From assembly GCA_014925825.1 (NCBI GenBank), contig JACGCK010000098.1:62001-126000 (forward strand): a DNA stretch of 64,000 bases, given 5' to 3'. Made by a program: the position numbers and the translations under genes. The notes under the pieces are model-generated. The model was not told the DNA's origin. It worked only from the letters and a program-made list of their open reading frames with translations, and did not search any database. This stretch comes from Pholiota molesta (Eukaryota > Basidiomycota > Agaricomycetes > Agaricales > Strophariaceae). This document shows positions 22,751-32,228 of the stretch, piece by piece. The stretch's first letter is position 1, and each line of letters begins with the position of its first letter.

Positions 22751-23427
22751 GGTTATCCGCGTTCTTGGCGTACTCCCAACTCTGGTTCTCCTGGTTTTTA
22801 TATGGGCCCGGATATTGAAGAAAACGATGTATTCTTGGCAGGTAATTTGTCGGAAACCTGTCATCCGAAATTTCAGTACGAGGAGCAACACTAGAGAACG
22901 AACAATACCAAAGAACGCCGGCGTGGTCACACAGAGGCTTCCGGGAGAACAAACATGAGGAGCGGGGCTACGAGGGGATTTTCGCGGGTCATTTCCAGCC
23001 ACAAAAATCAATATGTACCGAGTTGACTCCGCCAACTTCATACCAATGTACGGTGCCAAGAATTCAGAATGTATTCACTGGCTTGGCGGAATCGGTGGAG
23101 TATATAGAAGCAGATAGAAGCGCGCCTGTTCAGAGTTCTTGACCTCACATGCGCATAAATAGCGCATGATGGCTCGGATGATTATTTTGATCAAATGCTT
23201 GTCATTCCGCGCGCTGCGTTGTGGGGAAGATCAGATTTAGAAGGAGCGCTTATTCTTCTTCGAGTAGAAAAGACAACACGGGTAGGGTTGACTGAAATTT
23301 ATTTTATTGCGACGGAGGACGACAGGATTCACAGGAAGTCGCCAAACGTATATAGTGTACTATAACGAACAAAAACTCCGAACATTCAAATTAACGCATG
23401 TGGCAAGGGATGAATTGTACACTCACC
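22751..23427. other. Promoter region of the AA9 gene and 3' flank of the YggS gene
   Basis: No gene seen. A TATATA stretch near 23100 and a palindromic gcgcataaatagcgc near 23152 lie 350-400 bases before the AA9 start. Neither is at a usual core-promoter distance. Confidence 0.45.
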
Positions 23428-24369
23428 TTACTGCGGCGCAGCCTTCTTTGGCCGTTGCCCAAATATCCCGGTCCCAACCCGCACAATGTCGCTTCCAGCC
23501 TTCAGAGCCGCTTCGAAATCACTGGACATCCCCATGCTCAAAAGGAGCTTGCCGGAAAGCTCATCTCCCCATTTCTTCGCTTCGCCCGGGAAAGCTTCCT
23601 GCAGGTATTTGTCGAGCACGTCCCGCGTTTCCTTCAGCCTCTCGAAGTCGGCGTTCTTTTCCGTTTCCGAAGCCTCGATGGAGAGCTCCAAGGAGCCGAT
23701 GGTCATCAGTCCCTCTAGGCGAAGCTTGGGGCACTCCGTCACGATGTATCTGGCGAGGAGGATCAACTCCGCGTCCTCGAGGGTGGATGTGGACGTGAGC
23801 GGTGGGATGCCCGATTTGGAACCTTCGCCGGATGTGTTGATTTGGATAAGCACGCGAAGGGGCGAGTGACGATCAGCTGGGAGAGCTTTGTTCAGCGCAC
23901 TTGCTGCTTTTGTTGAGCCTAGAGTCTGAACGCTCCACAAATTAGGGATCGCTGATCATATGGAAAGATTTAGCGTCGTAAGGAATCGGAATGACATGGC
24001 CACGCACAAGCTAGAGTCTTGGCTTTGTTCGACTGCAGCGTGCCAATAAAATGCCAGCGTATATCCGCGGGAAGCTGTACGGGGCTATTACTCTTCAACT
24101 CAGCATATGTCGGAAATGCGACAACGTACTATCTGTGCCTTCTCTTCCAGTTCTTGAACATAGTTCTCGCCGAAGTCGAGTTGCCCGTCCTTGTAGCAAG
24201 CAAGAATGTCGGATGCGGGCTTGATCTTGGATACAGCGACTAGCGTAGGAGATGTCGAGATCCCTGAAGCCGCAGCTTTCACCCTTGCCCTTATCTCAGC
24301 GAGTGATTCCAGAAGCTCTTGAGTTCGCTCTGGCGTGGTAGGCTCGACTGCTGAAGCTCCGGATGCCAT
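23428..24369 (-). CDS. YggS/PROSC-type pyridoxal phosphate homeostasis protein
   Basis: Binds pyridoxal 5'-phosphate and helps control free PLP and B6 balance; no enzymatic reaction is established for the family. Exons 24369-24130, 24074-24008 and 23951-23428 give 276 residues. Seen: PLP lysine in [12 protein letters not shown] (about residue 48), [31 protein letters not shown], and the phosphate-binding C-terminus [20 protein letters not shown] followed by VGTGIFG. The start chosen is [10 protein letters not shown]. An in-frame ATG at 24471 ([10 protein letters not shown]) would add a basic, Ser-rich leader that could target mitochondria; either start is possible. An Asp/Glu-rich insert around [13 protein letters not shown] is normal for the eukaryotic form. 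Confidence 0.92.
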
Positions 24370-24789
24370 TTTGTGCGTTTGCGTGCTCTTTTGCGCGATT
24401 TGGCGGATGTATTTCGTGATAAGTGGTTCACGGGGAGAGATGGAAGGCCGAAAAGACGAAAGAAATCTCATGCAACGATATGGTATACAGCAAGAGGAAT
24501 GCAACAGGTGTGAGCGGCGAGCGCTTGAGCTGTCGCAGATCATGTGCCAGTGTGCCTTACGGATCAATCAATCACGGGCAGATCATCCTTATCATATCAT
24601 TGATCAAATTCAAAGTTCACGCTCAAGTTATTCTATTCGAATTCACCCACCAGCGGGAGCCCAACCTCGCCCTAAAAAATTGATGGTGCTCGCCGGACTA
24701 ACATAGACCTCGCAGAAGTGAAACGGTCGTCAACCAGCGATTTGAAGCCACCTTTAATTGAAGAGCGTCTAGCACATGTCAGCGTGCAG
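24370..24789. other. Divergent promoter region, YggS and DUF427 genes
   Basis: About 420 bp between the two starts. The right part is homologous to the flank of the second DUF427 gene near 28260-28357. No gene. Confidence 0.5.
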
Positions 24790-25840
24790 ATGGCGGCCTT
24801 CTTTCCACTTCCCCACATCGAAGAATGTCCAAAGCGGATTAGAGCGTATTTCGGAGGCGTTTGGTTAATTGACACCAGGAAAGCAAAGCTCGTGTACGTA
24901 TTTTCGAGATAGATTCCCTTTGACGACTGTCTCACCGTTTGTCAACCCATCTGCATCACCGACGATGAATCACCTCTTGGCACACTCTCTCTTGGCAAAT
25001 CATTATCTTACAGGTGAATCCGAGAGACAGTCTTCCTTCAGATCATCCTTGACCTCACTGTTTCGCATGTAAAACAGATGGCTTCATCCATACTATCCCA
25101 CATACTTTGTTTTGAAGGACGATCTGCCAATATCTTGGTATCTGCACGTGGCGTCATCTACGGACACGGAAATTATCTATAACGTCAACGCTGGCGGCGA
25201 CCACAATGAAAAAAATAAGGGCGCCATAATCCTTTATCTCGCCGGCCCATTACAAGGCCTCGCAATGATAAAATTCACCGCGATGGACGCGTGGTTTGAA
25301 GAGGACGAAGAGGTCTTCTTCCATCCGAAAGACCCATATAAGGTGCGTGCCGCAACGACTGGACCATTCTCAATGTTAAACCCTTGTCCCTCTTCAGCGC
25401 ATAGATATCTTGCAATCCTCCCGCCACGTCAGAGTCGAGGTCAACGGGGTCGAGATAGCGAACACACGCGCGCCGCGGCTCGTGTTCGAAACCGGCCTTC
25501 CTGTCCGCACCTACATCCCCAAGACCGACTGCCGGATGGACCTCTGGGAACCCTCTACGACCCACTCTGGTTGCCCGTACAAGGTAAGCAGTAACAGATC
25601 AACAGTCCAAAAAACCGGCATTTGAACACCGAATACACCTAATATCAGGGACTGGCTAGCTATTACAACGTCGTCCTCTCCTCGGGCGAGACGTTCAAAG
25701 ACATTGTATGGTGGTATCCCAATACTACTGCCGAGGCTACAGCCCTCAAGGGCTTTGTCGCGTTTTTCGATGAGAAAGTCGACGTATGGGTAGATGGAGA
25801 AAAACGACCGCGTCCTCCCTCGAGCTCCAGATATGATTAG
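24790..25840 (+). CDS. DUF427 (NTP_transf_9) protein, copy 1
   Basis: Exons 24790-24893, 25078-25342, 25398-25583 and 25649-25840 give 248 residues. The first intron is 184 bp, the others about 55-65. Seen: a divergent N-terminal half (RIRAYFGGVWLIDTRKAKLV, then FVLKDDLPISWYL), and a canonical C-terminal DUF427 domain (about 125-240) with HVRVEVNGVEIANTRAPRLV, ETGLPVRTYIPKTDCRMDL, GCPYKGLASYYNV, IVWWYPNTTAEATALKGFVA and FFDEKVDVWVDG. DUF427 is a small beta-tent fold of unknown biochemical role. The N-terminal half looks like a second, degenerate DUF427 unit. A paralogue with the same intron positions follows 2.5 kb downstream. Confidence 0.88.
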
Positions 25841-26099
25841 ATGTCACCACTTGGTACCATCGGTTACGATATTGCATAGTAAAATGCTTACAAAATGTGG
25901 ATTAATTTTTGAACGGACAAGTCACAGTACCACCGAATATCGTTCGCTTTTGAATTATCTTACTGTGGGTCCCGATTCATCACCATTTGATCACCATATA
26001 TGTAGATTAGCGTCGAGGCCTTCGAAATGCTTGTCGCGATTTATTTTCATTAGAATGGTGGAGGTACCGCCATGATGTTGTCAACAAAAAAAAATAGAA

Positions 26100-28190
26100 T
26101 ACAACCATGTCTCTCATCCATGTACGTCGCAAGAACACTCTACCTACCTCACATAGCGAACTGCCTGTAAGGCGAGACCCGCTTAGGAGGCCGCGCACTA
26201 CCGGTGCGCGAGCTCTGCTCAACAACGGACTGACGCCAACAGCGAGAACGGCACCAGGATCGGGACGCGAGAGTGGATGGCCGAGCTCCCAGATACTACA
26301 TAGACGAACAGAGGGCGCGCACGTCTTCGATGGCCCACATGCCTCAAGCGCCATCTGTCGACGTTCAACGGTTACTGAGAGGGTGCGAGCAGCGTTAACT
26401 CAAGCGCTGCCTTGAACATGAGAAAGCTCGCACCCAAATTTTGCCGAAGCTGATCGTGATCCTCAAGTTTAACAGGCGCGGCGTCGAACACGGCGAACAC
26501 GGTCTGCCATCGTCATCGCGCGGTGGCTGTCGGTGTGATTACGGGGCCAGCTGTGAAAGCATCGTCGACCAAGGTCGGAGGGCGGAGTAGACGAGCAGAC
26601 GGAGGTGCGGCTGCCAGCAACGCGTTGACATGTTTCCGACCTATTTTCATTAGAATGGTGTGTCCTCTCCGTCTCTACATATTTAGGTATCTGACCAAAT
26701 AAAATTAATCGTGTCTAGAGACAGCTGGCGGGAGGTCAATAAATCGTGTGACCAGCCAGCTTGGATACGTGCTCACCCTGCATCACGCCCAAGCCGCCTT
26801 CGCGAGCTCAAGAAGGTCATCCGCCATCGGCTGTTTTTTCAGCGGGACATGCACAACGCGTCTCCTCTTTCCGTAAGCATTGCGATATAGGAGGGTTCCG
26901 GGAACAGGAATTGGGATTTTAGTCGTCTGGAAGAGCAAATTAACAGGTTCAACCACTTTGAGAACGCGTATAACAAGTGTGGGCCCTAGTGTTTTGTGTT
27001 CCGGAAGATCAGATAATTCGAACCGGGCTTTGATCAATCCTATGTATATCGCGATCAGCACGAAAGCGAGTGCTCAATGATGAGATGGCTGACCAGTCAG
27101 TGGACTCACGTACGAGTTCGTAGCGGTCTGCACTCGGAATGCTTTCTGTGCGAACATTAGCCGGACCAACTTTGCACGAGTGACATACGTGATCTTTTTG
27201 CTTGTGTGTCCGAGGTTCATGTAGAATGGGTCGGCGAGAGAAGCGCAGGATCTTCGCACATTATGTGTGATGTCCAACTTGTTGATATCACGGATGAGCA
27301 CCTCGTCAATCAGATTTTCGGCGCGCAATAACGACAAAAATTGTCTTTGTTGATTATGTTTGACCAGTTCCAGAAGTTTGGGGCTCCAGATGTCTCCCCT
27401 GGTGTCGAGCAAGTCCTGACCATGTTCGAATTCTGCCGCGCTATCGCAGATCCTGAAACGCACTCCCGCGGAGAATTCGGGCGCATCTGGGGGGTTATGG
27501 TAGTAGAAGAAACCTCTCGTTCCCTCGGGAAAGCACGTGTATGTGTCGCCATTCCATTCGTATATACACTTCTGCGGACGCGGATCGGCGAGAGTGGACA
27601 CGACTGGCTGCGCCTTCCCCGACAAATCAGTAATCTCTTGGCCCACTATGGACAATTGTTCAGGCCGTAGAGTACGCAGCACAAGATGGCGGTCTACTCT
27701 TTTGCGAATGTTCTCTGTCGAAGTCTTGGGTAAAATCAGCAGACTGTGGAGTACGCGCTCTTCATTTGTGGTCAAAACGCACCGCAAGCATCCTCTTCCC
27801 TAAGGCTGACGTAGGTACCCGTGCAGTACGCGCATATGGTGTAGGACACCATGGATTCAGCTCTAGGGCAGGATGAATATCGAGCTGGCAGAAGGACCGA
27901 TAGAGGCGAGACCGCATTAGCAGGCTAAGCATGGCTTCTGAACTGGCATGTGTTCGCTGGTATAGGATTATTATGGATTATGGACGGGTGGATGAAGTAG
28001 CATACCAGAACCACGCTCCCTGGCCAGCTTCGGTTGTTGCAGACGGTTGTAGGATGATTTGCTATGAAGCGGCGAGCGAGAGGTTGGCGAGAGGTATAAC
28101 GTTTGGTAGAAGTCACAGTCACCGTTCCGGCTCCTCGGTTAACTGGCTCCGCGTCACATAGATCATTGATCAAGCGAGCTTCAGGTTCTA
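26100..28190 (-). repeat. Repeat family copy A (inverted, diverged)
   Basis: Homologous on the minus strand to copies B (40007-41985) and C (47202-49260) over the conserved frame, its 5' leader (gaagccatgcttagcct, alanine-rich short frame) and a 3' tail with ttgaacgtcgacagatggcgc. It is clearly more diverged from B and C than these are from each other. It also carries the string ccattctaatgaaaata twice, near 26043 and 26644 (minus strand). No terminal inverted repeats, reverse transcriptase or transposase were seen, so it may be a duplicated gene segment instead of an autonomous element. Confidence 0.65.
26783..27787 (-). pseudogene. Copy A of an uncharacterised protein family, interrupted by a stop
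   Basis: The frame runs from 27787 to a TGA at 27074-27076 and continues in the same frame to 26783. Together the two parts match the 301-residue open frame of copy C. Seen: ENIRKRVDRHLVLRTLR, FPEGTRGFFYYHNPPDAPEF, SAGVRFRICDSAAEFEHG, DLLDTRGDIWSPKLLELVK, then a hydrophobic FVLIAIYIGLIKARFEL and VPGTLLYRNAYGKRRR. The GFFYY..P and VRFRICDS motifs resemble a group of uncharacterised agaricomycete proteins (recalled, not searched). Copy A keeps about 30 N-terminal codons that are broken in B and C. There is no good ATG, so a 5' exon may be missing. Confidence 0.55.
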
Positions 28191-28357
28191 TTTGAATGCA
28201 CCCAACCATCCAAAGAGCGAGAGCTCAAGTTCGCCTGCAGATTTCATAGCAATAGCCGAACTAACAGCATCCTCACAGAAGCAAAAGGATCGTGAACCAG
28301 CCAGCTACTTCAAGTGAACCTGCAGCGCGTCACGGTGTCTTGCATATGTAGCGCAGG

Positions 28358-29404
28358 ATGGCGACTTTCTTTGAACTTCCTCACATCGAAGAATGTGCAA
28401 AGCGAATTAGAGCCTACATTAGCGGAGTTTGCCTAATTGACACCAGAAAAGCAAAGCTTGTGTACGTCTTTTTGCGATAGATTTTTGTTGACGACTGTCT
28501 CACCGTTTGTCAACCCATCACCTCAACATCACCTATGATGAATCATCTGTTAACAAAACATTATCGCACAGGTGAATCCGACAGACATTCGTTCCCTCAG
28601 ATTATTCTTAATCTAACTGTTTCATGTGCAAAACAGATGGCTTCATCAATACTATCCTACGTACTTTGTTCTGAAGGACGATCTACCAATATCTTGGTAC
28701 CTCCTCGTAGCGTCATCCACTGACACGGAAATTATCTACAACGTTAACGCTGGCGGCCCCCACACTGAAAAAACCAAGGAGGCCGTGGTCCTGTATCTCG
28801 CCGGCCCGTTACAAGGCCTCGCACTGATAAAATTCAACGCGATGGACGCCTGGTTTGAAGAAGATGAAGAGAGCTTCCTCCATCCAAAGGATCCATACAA
28901 GGTGCGGGCTCCGCAGCGACTCGAACATCCTCATTGCTCAATGCCAGGTCCTTGTTTGTCTTCAGCGCATAGATATCTTGCAATCCTCCCGCCACGTCAG
29001 AGTTGAGGTCAATGGCATCGAGATAGCGAACACACGAGCGCCGCGGCTCCTGTTCGAAACGGGTCTTCCTGTCCGCACGTACATCCCAAAGACCGACTGC
29101 CGGATGGATCTCTGGGAACCCTCCACGACTCAAACTGGTTGCCCCTACAAGGTAAGCGCTAGTGAATGAATATATTACAAATTTTATAGCGACTCACTTC
29201 CGCCTCCGCCTACATCAGGGACTGGCTAGCTATTATAACGTTGTTCTCTCTTCAGGCGAGACCTTCCAAGATATTGTATGGTGGTATCCGAATACGACTG
29301 CAGAAGCTACAGCCATCAAGGGCTTCGTTGCATTTTTCGATGAAAAGGTCGATGTATGGCTGGATGGAGAAAAACAACCACGTCCTCTCACAAAATATGA
29401 TTAG
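28358..29404 (+). CDS. DUF427 (NTP_transf_9) protein, copy 2
   Basis: Exons 28358-28461, 28637-28901, 28966-29151 and 29219-29404 give 246 residues. The first three exon lengths (104, 265, 186 bp) are identical to copy 1. Seen: FVLSEGRSTN-equivalent region in the spliced frame FVLKDDLPISWYL, then the DUF427 domain with HVRVEVNGIEIANTRAPRLL, ETGLPVRTYIPKTDCRMDL, GLASYYNVVLSSGE and FFDEKVDVWLDGEKQ. Both copies look intact, so this is an expressed-gene duplication and not a relic. The function is unknown. Confidence 0.87.
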
Positions 29405-30360
29405 ATCTTCCAATTGGCACCAAAGTTCACGATATTGCATGGTAAAATAGTTCACGAATTTCAAATACATTACGGAGGAGGACAGCGTCGTGGAATACCC
29501 GTTGCTTCTGAAAGAAGCCTTCGTTCACATAATGTGCAATGTGATCCCCACTTACGCCATATAGTGCTGTTCTTCAAGAGAACATAAACACGGATCGTCT
29601 GAGGTGTCGAGATATATCAAATTGCACAGAACTTCTCTGTTATATGCTGATGTTGCTGTGTGAGCAACGCAGCAGATTTAAAACGTCGCTTTTGGAGGTG
29701 AGAAAGGAGCATCGTTGTGCATCAAAGCGTTCGACAACGGCGTATGGGGCGCAGGGAATATGCTGCTGATCTCCATTGTCGGCATCCGTGCCCACTCGAA
29801 GTAACAACAACTTGGCCTCGATTGCCAAATTGGACGGGGCTTTTGGCTTGCTTATGCTGCAGCATTACGCTCATAAATGAAATCTCGTGTTCTCCATTTG
29901 ACATTACCCCATCGTAGTGGCCACCCGATTAACCGGGCCTTCTTTCAGTCAAAGTTCCCCGAACTTGTACCTACCTTCCTTCTAAGAAGGTCCGGGAAGT
30001 ATGGATCAACAATAAATAGACCAAACTACTGCGTTTAAACGTCCTTGCGCACCAATTGTCACCTGGATGATGGTTTGGAGCTCTATTGGAAGGGAGGGCA
30101 GTCCTACCTCGCACAAGAGGAGCAGGCTTATGATTTAGCATCTGGAGGTGATGGTTCTACCTCTCTGGAGGCTGATATGCCTGTATGATTTCTTGTTTTC
30201 TTCTTTTTCTGACCCACATCACAAATGTGTCAAAAACATGTATTTTATTCTTAGTTACAATATAATGCCCTTTTAATTTGACCGGGTCCGACCCGGGTCA
30301 CTGACACCACTGGGGTTAATGACACCACTGACCCGCTGTACCTGATCTATTAACAGTGTG

Positions 30361-30548
30361 CACAGCAAACCCTTTGCAACCCGCCTCGGACAAGCCGCGA
30401 GCATCTCTGCAACGGCTGCATGCCCCTGCCTGGCAAACCGCCAGCTTGACGTCCTCTGCTTGGCTTAGCGATTGTCACCCACCGTATCTGACCTTACAGT
30501 GACGGTGCGCACAGCAAACCCTTTAAACCCGCCTCGAACAAGCCGCGA
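30361..30548 (+). repeat. Pair of 39-40 bp direct repeats in a promoter
   Basis: 30361-30400 and 30510-30548 share cacagcaaacccttt and aagccgcga with few differences, with start points 149 bp apart. Both lie within 290 bp of the start of the zinc-finger gene, just before its TATA box. They could be duplicated regulatory sites or simple local duplication. Confidence 0.7.
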
Positions 30549-30590
30549 TATGCTGCGCGCCGCGATCGTTCCGAGGGCGCCTCCACGAGA

Positions 30591-30597
30591 TATAAAA
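30591..30597 (+). promoter_or_regulatory. TATA box of the zinc-finger gene
   Basis: TATAAAA, 50 bases before the ATG at 30647. Confidence 0.6.
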
Positions 30598-30646
30598 CGA
30601 GGTGATATCCAAATCCTTTATTGTTTTTCCTGAGGACTAGATTTCG

Positions 30647-31720
30647 ATGTCATCATCCAGCGGCAACACGCCCTCTCTTGTCGGACAGCCTTCTTCGGCG
30701 CGTCACTATGCTGTCGACTCCTTTTTGAAAGCTCCAAACCTCCAGCTACCGAAGCCATGTACGTAGTTTGCAATACTACGAAGAGCTTCTTAAGCTCGCC
30801 ATTACTGACATGCCACTCAAATCAAAGCCGACGACGCGATAAATTTATTTGGTCATTGGATGCCTGGTTCAGGAGCCGAAAGAGTATGTATTAGTTTCTC
30901 TATCGCGTAGCGCAAGTGGGAATTTACTTCAACTTCATAGATGGATTGGTACCAAGAGAATGATAATAATCCTACCGACGCAGAAACGTTCTTCCATGTA
31001 CGTGATAATTGATTCGATCAACGGGTACCCATCGAAGTTAACCCTCCCGTATACCAATATCTTAGGACACATATGCTGTCGCAACAAGCAGCAACACCGC
31101 AATGGGCGCTCTGCCTGGTTCAGGACCCGAAAGAGTATGTCCTGTTTTCTCTATCGCGTAGCGCAAGTGGGAATTTACTTTAACTTCATAGAATGATTGG
31201 TTCCAAGAGAATAATAGTAATCCTACCGACGCAGAACCGTTCTTCTACGTATGTGATTCAATTAGCGGGTACCCATCGAAGTTAACCCTCCCGTATACCA
31301 ATATCTTAGGACCCATACGCTGTCGCAACATGCAGCAACACCGCAATGGGCGCTCTGCCCAATTTCGATGCTAATAACGGTGAAAGCCCTCGAACAATGG
31401 GAAATTCGACACCGATTCCGGATTCTAGTGGTCTCCAATCTCGGAAGATGGGCGCACACTCCCGCAGGAAGAAGGTAGCGAAGTTCGTGTGTTCAGACTG
31501 CAGAAATGGATTTACAACACTTTACCGCCTCCGAAGTAAGTATTATGCGGTTGTCAAGTTATCTATCTCTGAGAAATTCAATTTCGCAGCGCACGTCAAC
31601 CGATACCATACTCCTAAAGAGTTGCAAGTGCGGTACAATTGTAAAAAGTGCTTATATAGTACGTTCTTTTCAACGGATCTGGGGAGGCATATGAAGTCGT
31701 GTCGTGCTGGTGCGAAGTGA
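30647..31720 (+). CDS. Small C2H2-type zinc-finger protein with duplicated exons
   Basis: Exons 30647-30758, 30828-30883, 30941-30997, 31066-31134, 31192-31248, 31310-31535 and 31590-31720 join in phase to 235 residues. Seen: a Ser-rich N-terminus, two copies of an acidic module (residues 57-75 and 99-117, DWYQEN and DWFQEN with NPTDAE), each followed by YAVAT.SNTAMGALP, a basic stretch SRRKKVAKF, then zinc finger 1 (C178, C181, H194, H199, split by the last intron) and finger 2 of C2HC type (C210, C213, H226, C230). It is probably a nuclear DNA-binding or adaptor protein. The acidic modules could be activation segments, which is inference. The TATA box and start are well placed. Confidence 0.8.
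30861..31358 (+). repeat. 251-bp tandem duplication inside the zinc-finger gene
   Basis: 30861-31111 and 31112-31358 align end to end with only scattered substitutions and a few small indels. Each unit contains the end of one exon, an intron, a 57-bp exon, a second intron and the start of the next exon. Splice sites are conserved in both units, so the duplication added two whole exons in frame. Confidence 0.9.
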
Positions 31721-32228
31721 GGTGTAGGAATCAGCCAGATAATGGTTTGCCTTGCATACATAACCGGACATGAGTGTACGAAGTGATAGAATTAAATGGA
31801 ACGAGGTCGGAGTACACAGCATAATCTCAGCGGACTGGCATTCTTCTACCCATCCCTGTATAATCCATACAGCAATCATTCTGAATGGGCTTAGTCTTAG
31901 GGCCGCAGGCAAACCCCGGAATGCAAAGGCGACGGCGGATATGCTAATGTTATAATATGAGCGATGGTGAGGCCTAAATAGCAATACAAACAAAGCAAGA
32001 GCAGAATAATATAGCAGATACGTAGAATAAACATGACGATAAAACTGACGCCCAAAATAAATCTAGGGTGTCAAGAGATGAGATAAACGTACCGGCGATT
32101 GATAACGGAATAAGACGTACCAGACAACACGACCGCCGCAATACGGTTCATTTACAGCACGCCCAACAGCAACTGTGGACAAAACATGACCAACAAGAAT
32201 GGCGGACACAGCCAACATACAACAAACC
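31721..32228. other. Convergent intergenic spacer
   Basis: 3' flanks of the zinc-finger gene and of the 908-residue gene. Nothing recognised. Confidence 0.6.

Larger units (their letters stand above)
25841..28357. other. Spacer between the DUF427 paralogues, filled mainly by repeat copy A
   Basis: Contains the inverted copy A of the A/B/C repeat family (about 26100-28190) and short flanks. The final 100 bp are homologous to the 5' flank of DUF427 copy 1, so they belong to the DUF427 duplication. Confidence 0.7.
29405..30646. other. Intergenic region upstream of the zinc-finger gene
   Basis: 3' flank of DUF427 copy 2, then a 1.2-kb stretch with no recognisable protein. It contains the direct repeats and TATA box listed separately. 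Short minus-strand frames near 29640-29904 have no motif. Confidence 0.5.

Noticed and set aside
26100..28190. Possibility that repeat A/B/C is a LINE, LTR element or DNA transposon
   Set aside because: No reverse transcriptase, integrase or transposase motif, no terminal repeats and no clear target-site duplication visible by eye.
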